DNA of 64,000 nt from Streptomyces sp. SAJ15 (GTDB lineage Bacteria; Actinomycetota; Actinomycetes; Streptomycetales; Streptomycetaceae): contig NZ_NISY01000008.1 of the NCBI RefSeq assembly GCF_007595705.1, positions 299,598-363,597 on the forward strand, given 5' to 3'. The position numbers were made by a program, and so were the translations under genes. The notes below the pieces were generated by a model that was not told the DNA's origin, did not search any database, and saw nothing but the letters and a program-made list of their open reading frames with translations. Shown here in pieces: positions 53,658 to 61,572 of this stretch. Each line of letters opens with the position of its first letter. Within the stretch, counting starts at the first letter, position 1.

Positions 53658-54475
53658 CGGGGCCCCTCCGCCACTGCACGGTCGACATCCGCCGGGTCCA
53701 AAGCCGGCGCCCCGGCGCGCATCCACAGAAAGTACTCGACGTTGCCCGAGGGGCCGGGCAGCGGGCTCGCCGTCACCCCGAGCACACCCAGCCCGAGCCC
53801 CGCCGCCTGCCCGGCGACCGTGCGGACCGCTTCGGCGCGCAGCGCCTCGCTGCGGACCACCCCGCCGCTGCCCAGCCGCTCCTTGCCCACCTCGAACTGC
53901 GGCTTGACCATGAGCACCAGATCGGCGTCGGGCGCGGCGCAGCGCACCAGCGCGGGCAGGACCAGTCCGAGCGGGATGAAGGACAGGTCGCCGACGACCA
54001 GGTCCACGGGCTGGCCGTCGAGGTGCTCCAGCGTCAGCTCGCGCACGTTCGTACGGTCCTTCACGACGACCCGGTCGTCGCTCTGCAGCGACCAGGCGAG
54101 CTGTCCGTAGCCGACGTCGACGGCGACGACCTGGGCCGCGCCCGCGCGGAGCAGCACGTCCGTGAAGCCGCCGGTGGAGGCGCCCGCGTCGAGCGCGCGG
54201 CGGCCCTCGACCTTCAGCCCGCGCGGGGTGAAGGCGGCGAGCGCGCCGGCCAGCTTGTGGCCGCCGCGGGAGACGTAGTCCGGATCGCTGTCGTCCTGGC
54301 CGACGACGATGGCGGCGCTGGTCTCCACCTGAGTGGCGGGCTTGGTCGCGGTGGTCCCGCCGACGGTGACCCGGCCCGCGGCGATCAGCTGGCTCGCGTG
54401 CTCGCGCGAGCGGGCGAGCTTGCGGCGGACCAGTTCCGCGTCGAGTCGTCTGCGTTGGCCACGGCTCACTGCCAC
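53654..54475 (-). CDS. tlyA: TlyA-family 2'-O-ribose rRNA methyltransferase
   Basis: 273 residues from GTG 54475. N-terminal S4 domain (RRLDAELVRRKLARSREHAS) then an FtsJ-like methyltransferase: YVSRGGHKLAGALAAF, GASTGGFTDVLLRAGA (SAM binding), KDRTNVREL, DLVVGDLSFIPL and LVMVKPQFEVG-type strand. TlyA methylates 16S and/or 23S rRNA cytidines, which in mycobacteria confers capreomycin sensitivity. Seven nt downstream of a small gene and coupled to nadK. Confidence 0.94.
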   Translation of the reverse strand: MAVSRGQRRRLDAELVRRKLARSREHASQLIAAGRVTVGGTTATKPATQVETSAAIVVGQDDSDPDYVSRGGHKLAGALAAFTPRGLKVEGRRALDAGASTGGFTDVLLRAGAAQVVAVDVGYGQLAWSLQSDDRVVVKDRTNVRELTLEHLDGQPVDLVVGDLSFIPLGLVLPALVRCAAPDADLVLMVKPQFEVGKERLGSGGVVRSEALRAEAVRTVAGQAAGLGLGVLGVTASPLPGPSGNVEYFLWMRAGAPALDPADVDRAVAEGPR

Positions 54476-54482
54476 GTGCGGT

Positions 54483-54794
54483 TCAGCTCCTGGTGTCGTA
54501 CGAGGTCGGGATCGACGGGTTCGGGGCCGGCGGCGACGGCGGTCGGCGGTCGAGCTCCGTCAGCGTGTCGCGCAGGCCCCTGTGGACATCCTCGTACACC
54601 TCCAGGTGTCCGCTCGCGGCGAGGTGATCGGCGTCGGCCAGCCGGTCGAGCCGCGCGTCCACCCGCGCGTCGCCGGTGGGCGTACGGGCGATACCGAGCG
54701 GCGCGATCGGCTCGCCGCCCGGATCCGTCTCCGAGCCGGTCTCGGCGCCCGCCTCCGGCCGTGCGTCGCCCGTGCCGGGCATCGGCTCCTTCAT
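54483..54794 (-). CDS. Small protein upstream of tlyA, unknown function
   Basis: 103 residues starting MKEPMPGTGDAR. An acidic/Gly-rich first half, then ARVDARLDRLADADHLAASG and HLEVYEDVHRGLRDTLTELD, which could form two amphipathic helices, ending in a Pro-rich tail. It is the first gene of the tlyA operon, as a small protein is in mycobacteria. A TAGCGT hexamer 7 nt before the ATG suggests a leaderless message. No function is recognised. Confidence 0.75.
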   Translation of the reverse strand: MKEPMPGTGDARPEAGAETGSETDPGGEPIAPLGIARTPTGDARVDARLDRLADADHLAASGHLEVYEDVHRGLRDTLTELDRRPPSPPAPNPSIPTSYDTRS

Positions 54795-54801
54795 GGTCCC
54801 G

Positions 54802-54807
54802 ACGCTA
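54802..54807 (-). promoter_or_regulatory. -10 hexamer TAGCGT for the tlyA operon
   Basis: TAGCGT on the minus strand has the TANNNT form and ends 7 nt before the ATG at 54794, so transcription would start at the start codon. Divergent partner at 54847-54852. Confidence 0.45.
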
Positions 54808-54846
54808 CCGTGAAGGGGGCGTTCTCCGACGCAGGAGGCGCTTGGG

Positions 54847-54852
54847 TAGGGT
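54847..54852 (+). promoter_or_regulatory. -10 hexamer TAGGGT for the SCP2 gene
   Basis: TAGGGT ends 8 nt before the ATG at 54861, again placing the likely transcription start at the start codon. No ribosome binding site is present before this ATG. Confidence 0.5.
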
Positions 54853-54860
54853 CGGTCCCC

Positions 54861-55208
54861 ATGGCGACCATCGAGGAGTGCCGCAGCGCGCTCGACCGAC
54901 TGGCCACGAATCTCGCGGGGGCCGACGGCGACCTGCGCAGCGCGGCCGCACTCGACCGTTCCCTCAGCTGCCACATCACCGACCTGGCGACGACCTTCGT
55001 CGGCCGGCTGGCGGGCGGACGGATCACGGACGTGACGACGCTGGCCGGCCCCCCGACCGACCGTGCGGAGATCCGGCTGACCATGACCGGCGACGACCTG
55101 GTCGCGCTGGTCGACGGCGAGCTGAACTTCGCCCGCGCCTGGGCCTCCGGCCGGATCAAGCTGGAGGCCGGCTTCCGCGACCTGCTGCGCCTCCGAAAGC
55201 TGCTCTAG
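54861..55208 (+). CDS. SCP2 sterol-transfer-like small protein
   Basis: 115 residues. The chain MATIEECRSALDRLATNL continues into DRSLSCHITDLATTFVGRL and ends DGELNFARAWASGRIKLEAG, the strand-helix pattern of SCP2/alkyl-sulfatase C-terminal domains with the conserved end F-x-D-L-L. SCP2 domains bind lipids or act as accessory modules. Divergent from the tlyA operon and followed directly by intergenic repeats. Confidence 0.87.
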   Translation: MATIEECRSALDRLATNLAGADGDLRSAAALDRSLSCHITDLATTFVGRLAGGRITDVTTLAGPPTDRAEIRLTMTGDDLVALVDGELNFARAWASGRIKLEAGFRDLLRLRKLL

Positions 55209-55545
55209 CAAGACCGCGGCCGAAGGGGCGCGGGAAACTGCGCGACCAGCCACAACCCACCCGCAGACGCCCGACGCCCCCCACGACACCGCTGCAAGAC
55301 CCCCGGCGGCCCGCAACGGTCCGGCAGCGCCCCGAAAGGGGCGCGGGGAACTGCGCGACCAGCCACAACCGACCCGCAGACGCCCGACAGCCCCCCACCA
55401 CACCTCCCCCTTCGGCAACGCCCCCGGCAGCCCGCAAGCCGCTCGCCGACCACCACCGCAACGGTCCGGCAGCGCCCCGAAAGGGGCGCGGGGAACTGCG
55501 CGACCAGCCAACAACCCACCCGCAGACGCCCCACGGCCCTCACCA
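55209..55545. repeat. Three copies of a hairpin-forming Streptomyces intergenic element
   Basis: Copies at about 55222-55276, 55328-55388 and 55472-55531 share GAAAGGGGCGCGGGGAACTG then CGCGACCAGCCACAACC and a CCCGCAGACGCCC tail. Copies 2 and 3 also share the 5' flank CGGTCCGGCAGCGCCCC, creating the hairpin GCCCC-GAAA-GGGGC. Copy 1 is shorter (GAAGGGGCGCGGGAAACTG). They fill the convergent gap between the SCP2 gene and the iron ABC operon and likely act as terminators. Confidence 0.88.
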
Positions 55546-55566
55546 CACCTCCCCCATCCGGAGCGC

Positions 55567-56556
55567 TCAGGCGCTCAGGCGCGCCTTGCGGGCCGCCGGG
55601 ATCACCAGCGGGGTGCCGGTCTCCGGGTCGTCGATGATCTGGCAGCGCAGCCCGAAGACCTCCTCCACCAGCTCGGCGGTCACCACCTCCGCCGGGTCGC
55701 CCTCCGCGATCACCCGGCCGCCGCGCATCGCGATGAGGTGGGTGGCGTAGCGGGCGGCGTGGTTGAGGTCGTGCAGCACGGCCACCAGGGTGCGGCCCTG
55801 CTCCTCGTGGAGCTGCGCGCACAGGCCGAGGACGTCGATCTGGTGCTGGATGTCGAGGTAGGTGGTCGGCTCGTCCAGGAGCAGCAGCGGGGTCTGCTGG
55901 GCGATGGCCATGGCGATCCACACGCGCTGCCGCTGGCCGCCGGAGAGCTCGTCGACGTAGCGGTCGCCGAGTTCCGCGACGCCGGTGGCCGCCATCGACT
56001 CGTACACGATCCGCTCGTCGGTCTCGGACCACTGGCGCAGCAGCCCCTGGTGCGGGTAGCGCCCGCGCGCCACCAGGTCGGCCACCGTGATGCCGTCCGG
56101 AGCGATCGAGCTCTGCGGGAGCAGCCCGAGGGTGCGGGCGACGTGCTTGGCCGGGAGGGAGCCGATGGCCTGGCCGTCGAGGAGCACGGAGCCCGCGGCC
56201 GGCTTCAGCATCCGCGACAGGGCGCGCAGCAGCGTGGACTTGCCGCAGGCGTTCGGGCCGACGATGACCGTGAAGGAGTTGTCGGGGATCGACACCGACA
56301 GCCCCTCGGCGACCGTGCGGCCGTCGTAGGCGAGGGTGAGCCCCTCGGCCGTCAGGCGCTGACGCCGCTCGCCCGAGGCGTCGGCGGCGGGCGCGGTGGA
56401 CGGGGCGGACGGGGTGGCGGAGGTGGCAGACACGGGCTGTCGGATGTCCTTGCGGTCGGGAACGCGGTCGTCGGTCTTGTCCTGCTGGGGCTGCGCGTCC
56501 GGGTGCGGCCCGCCGCGCCCGTCCCGCCGCTCGCGCGGGGTCCGGGGCCGGCTCAT
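55567..56556 (-). CDS. Iron-siderophore ABC transporter ATPase (FecE/FepC type)
   Basis: 329 residues; ATG at 56556 overlaps the upstream permease stop by 4 nt. A disordered N-terminal 65 residues precede a typical ATPase: Walker A GPNACGKSTLLRALSRML, LGLLPQSSIAPDGITVADLV, signature ELSGGQRQRVWIAMAIAQQ, Walker B LLLLDEPTTYLDIQHQ, H-loop VLHDLNHAARYAT. These features match the FepC/BtuD class importing ferric siderophores. Last gene of a three-gene operon under an iron box. Confidence 0.93.
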   Translation of the reverse strand: MSRPRTPRERRDGRGGPHPDAQPQQDKTDDRVPDRKDIRQPVSATSATPSAPSTAPAADASGERRQRLTAEGLTLAYDGRTVAEGLSVSIPDNSFTVIVGPNACGKSTLLRALSRMLKPAAGSVLLDGQAIGSLPAKHVARTLGLLPQSSIAPDGITVADLVARGRYPHQGLLRQWSETDERIVYESMAATGVAELGDRYVDELSGGQRQRVWIAMAIAQQTPLLLLDEPTTYLDIQHQIDVLGLCAQLHEEQGRTLVAVLHDLNHAARYATHLIAMRGGRVIAEGDPAEVVTAELVEEVFGLRCQIIDDPETGTPLVIPAARKARLSA

Positions 56557-57755
56557 ATGCGCCCCGCCTTGCGTTCGGTGGCCAGCAGCCACACCAGGTA
56601 GACGCCGCCGAGCAGGCCGGTCACCACGCCCACCGGCAGCTGGTCCGAGCCGAAGGCGCGCTGCGAGGCCCAGTCGGCGCTGATCAGCAGAGCCGCGCCC
56701 ATCCAGGCGGCGGGCAGCAGGTTCGGGCCGGGCGAGCGGGTCAGCCGACGGGCCAGCTGGGGCGCGACGAGCGCGACGAAGGAGATGGGGCCGGCCGCCG
56801 CGGTCGCGGCGGTCAGCAGCAGCACGGACGCGAGCATCATGACGGTCCGGGTGCGCTCCACCGGGACCCCCAGCGAGTAGGCGCTGTCGTCGCCCATCTC
56901 CAGCATCCGCAGGGCGGGCGAGTGCCACAGCACCACCGGGATCAGCACGACGCAGGACCACAGCAGCGGCCAGACCTGCTCCCAGTCCCGGCCGTTGAGG
57001 GAGCCGGTCATCCACGCCACGGCGCGTGCGGCGTCGAGGTCGTCGGCCTTGGTGAGCAGGTAGCCGTTGACGGAGCCGAGCAGGGCGCTGGCGCCGATGC
57101 CGATGAGCACGAGCCGGTAGCCGTGGACGCCGTGCTTCCAGGCCAGGGCGTAGACGGCGAGGCCGGTGAGCAGGCCGCCCACGACCGCGCCGGCGGCGAC
57201 CGCCAGCGGGCTGCCCTGGGTCAGCACGATGACCGTGAGGCCGCCCGCCGCCGAGCCCTGGGAGAAGCCGATGACGTCCGGGCTACCCAGCGGATTCTTG
57301 GAGATGCTCTGGAAGATGGCGCCGGACAGGCCGAGCGCCGCGCCGACCAGCAGCCCCACCAGCAGCCGGGGCAGCCGGAGTTCGTTGACGATGAAGTCCT
57401 GGGTGGGGTCGCCCTCGCCGAGGAGGGTCCGGACGACGTCGGCGGCCGGGATGGGGAAGTCGCCGGTGCCGACCAGCACCACGCCCATGCCCAGGGCGGC
57501 GACGGCCAGCAGCAGCCCCACCACCATGCCGCGGGTGTCCACCCGCAGCGAGAGGCCGCCGCGGCGCAGCGTCGTCCCGCGCATGCCGCGCACGCGCGGC
57601 CGGTCCGCGCCGACCGCGTCCTTCACGACCGCGTCCTTCGCGACGGCGTCCTCAGGCCCGTGCCCGGTCTCGTCCGTACGGGTCTCGTCCGCGCCGGCCT
57701 CGGGCGTCTCCGCGCGCGCCCCGGGCTTCTCCGCATTCGCGGTACTCGCGTTCAC
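56553..57755 (-). CDS. Iron-siderophore ABC permease (FecCD family), second subunit
   Basis: 400 residues; GTG at 57755 overlaps the previous permease stop by 4 nt. The first 75 residues are polar and low-complexity (DAVAKDAVVKDAVGAD). Nine or ten membrane helices follow with FecCD hallmarks: LRLPRLLVGLLVGAALGLSG, SKNPLGSPDVIGFSQGSAAG, GGRISLGAPE-like PISFVALVAPQLARRLT. It pairs with the neighbouring permease to form the importer channel. Confidence 0.92.
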   Translation of the reverse strand: MNASTANAEKPGARAETPEAGADETRTDETGHGPEDAVAKDAVVKDAVGADRPRVRGMRGTTLRRGGLSLRVDTRGMVVGLLLAVAALGMGVVLVGTGDFPIPAADVVRTLLGEGDPTQDFIVNELRLPRLLVGLLVGAALGLSGAIFQSISKNPLGSPDVIGFSQGSAAGGLTVIVLTQGSPLAVAAGAVVGGLLTGLAVYALAWKHGVHGYRLVLIGIGASALLGSVNGYLLTKADDLDAARAVAWMTGSLNGRDWEQVWPLLWSCVVLIPVVLWHSPALRMLEMGDDSAYSLGVPVERTRTVMMLASVLLLTAATAAAGPISFVALVAPQLARRLTRSPGPNLLPAAWMGAALLISADWASQRAFGSDQLPVGVVTGLLGGVYLVWLLATERKAGRI

Positions 57756-58825
57756 AGCTGGGCCATCCTTCGGCGACGTACGAGGAAGATGAAGACGGAA
57801 CCGCCGATGAGGGAGGTGACGATGCCGACCTGGAGCTCGGAGGGCCGGGTGATGACCCGTCCGATGATGTCCGAGCCGAGCAGCAGCACCGGCGAGAGCA
57901 CGGCGGCGTACGGCATGATCCAGCGCATGTCCGGTCCGGTCAGCGCGCGGACCATGTGCGGCACCATCAGGCCGACGAAGGCGACCGGCCCGCAGGCGGC
58001 GGTCGCGGCGCCGCACAGCAGGGTGACGGCGATCATGGACAGCGCGCGGGTCGAGGCGAGCCGCACGCCGAGCGCCCGCGCGTGGTCGTCCCCGAGCGCG
58101 ACCGCGTTCAGGGAGCGGGCGAGGCAGAACGCGAGGACCGTGCCGACCACGAGGAACGGGGCCACCTGCTTGACGACCGTCATGTTGGCCGACGCCAGCG
58201 AACCCACCGTCCAGAAGCGCATCTTGTCCAGCGCCGCGGTGTCGAGCAGCTGGACCGCGTAGACATAGCCGTAGAGCGCCGAGTAGATGGCCATGCCCGC
58301 GAGCGCCATCCGGGCGGGGGTGGCGCCGCGGCTGCCGCCGAGGACGTAGACGAAGACCGAGACGACGGCGGTGCCCAGGAAGGCGAACCACACATAGCCG
58401 GTCAGCGAGGTGACGCCGAGAAAGCTGATCGCCGTGACGACGGCGGCGGAGGCGCCCGCGTTCAGCCCCAGCAGACCGGGGTCGGCGAGCGGGTTGCGGG
58501 TGAGGGCCTGGATCAGCGCGCCCGAGACGCCGAGGCCGACGCCGACGAGCACGCCCAGCACGGTGCGCGGCACCCGCAGGTCCCGGACCACCACATCGGT
58601 CTTGCTGCCGGAGTAGTGGAAGAGCCCGTGCCAGACCTGGTCCAGGGGGATCGGCTTGGCACCGATGGCGATGCTCGCCGCGGCCACCAGCACCAGGACG
58701 CCGACGGAGGCGAGAAGTCCGACCGCGCGCCATACGGTGCGCCGCGTACCGGGTGCCGGTGGCACGGACGGCGCGGGTACGGCCGCCGTCTCGGCCCCGG
58801 TTTGTGCGGAACTGACCAAGGCCAC
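57752..58825 (-). CDS. Iron-siderophore ABC permease (FecCD family), first subunit
   Basis: 357 residues from GTG 58825, preceded by GAGGTGGAG with 6-nt spacing; an upstream GTG at 58837 lacks a site. FecCD motifs: DLRVPRTVLGVLVGVGLGVS, LTRNPLADPGLLGLNAGASA, ALGVRLASTRAL and GPVAFVGLMVPHMVRALTG. First gene of the operon, 36 nt after an iron box. No substrate-binding protein gene adjoins the operon. Confidence 0.93.
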   Translation of the reverse strand: MALVSSAQTGAETAAVPAPSVPPAPGTRRTVWRAVGLLASVGVLVLVAAASIAIGAKPIPLDQVWHGLFHYSGSKTDVVVRDLRVPRTVLGVLVGVGLGVSGALIQALTRNPLADPGLLGLNAGASAAVVTAISFLGVTSLTGYVWFAFLGTAVVSVFVYVLGGSRGATPARMALAGMAIYSALYGYVYAVQLLDTAALDKMRFWTVGSLASANMTVVKQVAPFLVVGTVLAFCLARSLNAVALGDDHARALGVRLASTRALSMIAVTLLCGAATAACGPVAFVGLMVPHMVRALTGPDMRWIMPYAAVLSPVLLLGSDIIGRVITRPSELQVGIVTSLIGGSVFIFLVRRRRMAQL

Positions 58826-58860
58826 GCGGAACTCCACCTCACAACAGGGCCGATCAAAAC

Positions 58861-58879
58861 TTAGGTTAGGTTAGCCTAA
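58861..58879. promoter_or_regulatory. Iron box (DtxR/DmdR-type operator)
   Basis: TTAGGTTAGGTTAGCCTAA matches the 19-bp Streptomyces iron-box consensus TTAGGTTAGGCTAACCTAA with two differences in the right half. It lies 36 nt upstream of the permease start, where an iron-loaded DmdR1 repressor would block transcription. Strongly A/T-rich relative to the surroundings. Confidence 0.88.
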
Positions 58880-59002
58880 ATGACGATCAGCCCTGCTGGG
58901 AGGGGGTGGGCCCCGCCGGAATCGGCGGGACCGCACCGCCGCGCACGACGGTGCGCCAGAGCCGCCGGTGCGGCACCGACGCCCCCCGGACACCGCGGCG
59001 GC

Positions 59003-60055
59003 TCAGCTCAGGCCCAGCCGGGCCAGCGCCTTCTCCGCGTCCGCGGTGCCCGCTCCGGCCCCCGCCTCGGTCCAGGCCGCCGCGCACAGGGCACGCAGCC
59101 CGTCCAGCGGGTCCGTGCCGTCGCCCTCGAGGTGCAGGACCCCGTCCCGTACGGAGGCCACCCAGCCGCCGCAGGCGAAGCCCTCCGCGCGGCCCTCGGC
59201 CGCGGCCACCGGCACCACCTCCGGCTGCGGCACCAGCAGACCCCGCAGGTCGGCGGCGACATAGGTGGGCCGGTACTTCGGCTCGGCGGCGAGCAACTGG
59301 GCGGCCGTGGTCACCCCGGTGAGCACGAGCAGCGAGTCGACACCGCCCACGTGAGCGCCCTCGATATCGGTGTCCAGCCGGTCCCCGACCACCAGCGGTC
59401 GGCGTGCCCCGGTGCGCAGTATCGTCTCGCGGTGCATGGGCGGCTGCGGCTTGCCGGCCACCTGCGGGCTGGCGCCGGTGGCCATCCGCACCACCTCCAC
59501 CGCCGCGCCGTTGCCCGGCGAGATCCCGCGGCTGGTGGGAATCGTCAGATCGGTGTTGGACGCGAACCACGGCACGCCGCGCGCCACCGCGTAGGTCGCC
59601 TCCGCCAGCCGCCCCCAGGCCAGCTCCGGACCGCCGTAGCCCTGCACCACCGCCGCCGGATCGTCGTCCACCGAGTCGACCGGCTCCAGGCCGCGCTCGC
59701 GCAGCGCCACCTTCAGCCCCTCGCCGCCGATCACCAGCACCCGCGACCCCGCCGGAACCTGCTCGGCGATCAGCCGGGCCACCGCCTGCGCCGCGGTGAT
59801 CACATCGCCGGGCTCGGCGGGCACGCCCAGCCGGGTCAGGTGGTCGGCCACCGTCTCCGGCGTGCGCAGCGCGTTGTTGGTGACGTACGCCAGGTGCATC
59901 CCGCCGGCGCGCGCCACGCCCAGGGACTCGACGGCGTGCTCGATCGCCTCACCGCCCGCGTACACCACGCCGTCCAGGTCCAGCAGCGCGGTGTCGTACG
60001 CCTCGCTCGGTTTCTGCGCGCTGCCGTCAGGCCGGGTCCGGACCGTCTCGCTCAT
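59003..60055 (-). CDS. HAD-superfamily phosphatase (NagD/phosphoglycolate-like)
   Basis: 350 residues; ATG at 60055 with GGAGGAG about 10 nt upstream. Motif I DLDGVVYAGGEAI with the nucleophile Asp, VTNNALRTPETVADHL (motif II), GKPQPPMHRETI, and motif IV VGDRLDTDIEGAHVGGVDSL. Class IIA cap in the middle. The C-terminal 70 residues (about 280-350) form an extra domain also seen in mycobacterial homologs. Such enzymes detoxify side products such as 2-phosphoglycolate or 4-phosphoerythronate, or remove glycerol-3-phosphate. Substrate is inferred. Confidence 0.9.
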   Translation of the reverse strand: MSETVRTRPDGSAQKPSEAYDTALLDLDGVVYAGGEAIEHAVESLGVARAGGMHLAYVTNNALRTPETVADHLTRLGVPAEPGDVITAAQAVARLIAEQVPAGSRVLVIGGEGLKVALRERGLEPVDSVDDDPAAVVQGYGGPELAWGRLAEATYAVARGVPWFASNTDLTIPTSRGISPGNGAAVEVVRMATGASPQVAGKPQPPMHRETILRTGARRPLVVGDRLDTDIEGAHVGGVDSLLVLTGVTTAAQLLAAEPKYRPTYVAADLRGLLVPQPEVVPVAAAEGRAEGFACGGWVASVRDGVLHLEGDGTDPLDGLRALCAAAWTEAGAGAGTADAEKALARLGLS

Positions 60056-60123
60056 GAGGTAGCCGCTCCTCCGCGGATAGGTGAGCATGTCCCCCCGATC
60101 ATCGCGCATGGCGGCGTGCGACA

Positions 60124-60129
60124 TAACAT
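60124..60129 (+). promoter_or_regulatory. -10 hexamer TAACAT for leaderless DUF1015 gene
   Basis: TAACAT (TANNNT form) ends 6 nt before the ATG at 60136, so transcription would start on the start codon. No ribosome binding site precedes it. Confidence 0.5.
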
Positions 60130-60135
60130 GCCTCA

Positions 60136-61464
60136 ATGAGCACTCCAGGGTCTGTCGGGCAGGGGCTTCAGCTCGTCCCGTTCCGGGGATTGCGGTACGT
60201 CCCGGAACGAGTCGGCAGCCTCGCCGCCGTCACCTCCCCGCCGTACGACGTCGTCGTCCGGCCCGACGGTCTGCGCGAGCTGGAGACCGCGGACCCGCAC
60301 AACATCGTGCGGTTGATCCTGCCGCAGGCCGACTCCCCGGCCGACCGCTCCCGCCGCGCCGCCGAGACGCTGGAGCGCTGGTTGGCCGAGGGCGTGCTGG
60401 CCGCCGACCCGGAGCCGGCGCTGTACGTGTACCAGCAGGACGACGGCGAGGTGCTCCAGCGCGGAGTGATCGGCGCGCTGCGGCTCAGCCCGCGCGAGGA
60501 GGGCGTGGTCCTCCCGCACGAAGAGGTCATGCCGCACGTGGTCGAGGACCGCGCCGACCTGATGCGCGCCACCGGCGCCCACCTGGAGCCGCTGCTGCTC
60601 GCCTACCGCGGCCACGGGGCTCCCGCCGACGCCGTCGAGAGCGGCGTCGACCCCGACGCCCGCGACAACGGCGCCGCGGGCGTCATCGAGCGCACGGTCG
60701 CCGGGTCCCCGCTGCTGGCCACGACCACCGAGGACGGCGTCGACCACCTGCTGTGGCGGGTGACCGACCCCGCCGACCTCGCCGCGATCACCACCGACCT
60801 CTCGCACCGCCAGGCCCTCATCGCCGACGGCCACCACCGCTGGGCCACCTATCTGCGACTGCGGGCCGAGCGCCCGGACCCGGGTCCGTGGGACTTCGGG
60901 CTGGTGCTGCTGGTCGACACCGCGCGCTATCCGCTGCGGGTGCGGGCCATCCACCGGCTGCTGCACCAGCTGCCCGTCGACCGCGCGCTCAAGACGCTGG
61001 GCGACGCCTTCCGGGTCCGCGCCGTCGATGGACCGCTGCCCCAGGCGCTCGCGGCCCTGGACGAGGCCGCGCGGCCGGGTCCCGCTGGAAACGCCTTCCT
61101 GGTGGCCGGGGGTGGGCGGTTCCATCTCCTCGACCGGCCGGACCCGGCGCTGCTGGCCCGTACGGTCCCCGCCGACCGGCCGGAGGCGTGGCGCACCCTG
61201 GACGCCACCGTCCTGCACTCGCTGCTGCTCGACCACCTCTGGAAGGTCCCGGACGCCCCCGAGCACATCGGCTACATCCACGACGCGGCGGCCGCCGTCG
61301 ACCAGGCGGAGCGGCGCGGCGGCACGGCGGTGCTGCTCCGCCCGGTCAGCGAGGACGTCGTCCACGACCTGGCCCGTCAGGGCGTCGCCATGCCGCACAA
61401 GTCGACCTCCTTCGGCCCCAAGCCGGCCACCGGCCTGGTGCTGCGGAGCCTCGCGCTGGGGTGA
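60136..61464 (+). CDS. DUF1015-family protein
   Basis: 442 residues. Conserved DUF1015 blocks: VPFRGLRYVPERVGSLAAVT, SPPYDVV, NIVRLILPQ, the central IADGHHRWATYLRLR and C-terminal MPHKSTSFGPKPATGLVLRS. The HH and PHKSTSF-PKP motifs look catalytic, but the reaction is unknown to me; homologs are sometimes called SerC-related or putative serine kinase-like. Divergent from the HAD gene, as in other Streptomyces, and ended by a very strong hairpin. Confidence 0.9.
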   Translation: MSTPGSVGQGLQLVPFRGLRYVPERVGSLAAVTSPPYDVVVRPDGLRELETADPHNIVRLILPQADSPADRSRRAAETLERWLAEGVLAADPEPALYVYQQDDGEVLQRGVIGALRLSPREEGVVLPHEEVMPHVVEDRADLMRATGAHLEPLLLAYRGHGAPADAVESGVDPDARDNGAAGVIERTVAGSPLLATTTEDGVDHLLWRVTDPADLAAITTDLSHRQALIADGHHRWATYLRLRAERPDPGPWDFGLVLLVDTARYPLRVRAIHRLLHQLPVDRALKTLGDAFRVRAVDGPLPQALAALDEAARPGPAGNAFLVAGGGRFHLLDRPDPALLARTVPADRPEAWRTLDATVLHSLLLDHLWKVPDAPEHIGYIHDAAAAVDQAERRGGTAVLLRPVSEDVVHDLARQGVAMPHKSTSFGPKPATGLVLRSLALG

Positions 61465-61501
61465 CGCGCCACCGGGCGCGTCAGGCATACGCGTCAGGCA
61501 T

Positions 61502-61547
61502 AACGGATGAGGGTGGGGCCCCATGTGGGGCCCCACCCTCATCCGTT
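61502..61547. terminator. Bidirectional 21-bp hairpin
   Basis: A perfect 21-bp stem (61502-61522 with 61527-61547) with an ATGT loop lies between the convergent DUF1015 and TPR genes. One of the strongest hairpins in the window. Confidence 0.9.
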
Positions 61548-61572
61548 GTACGTGGCCGTTCCCGGCCTACGC

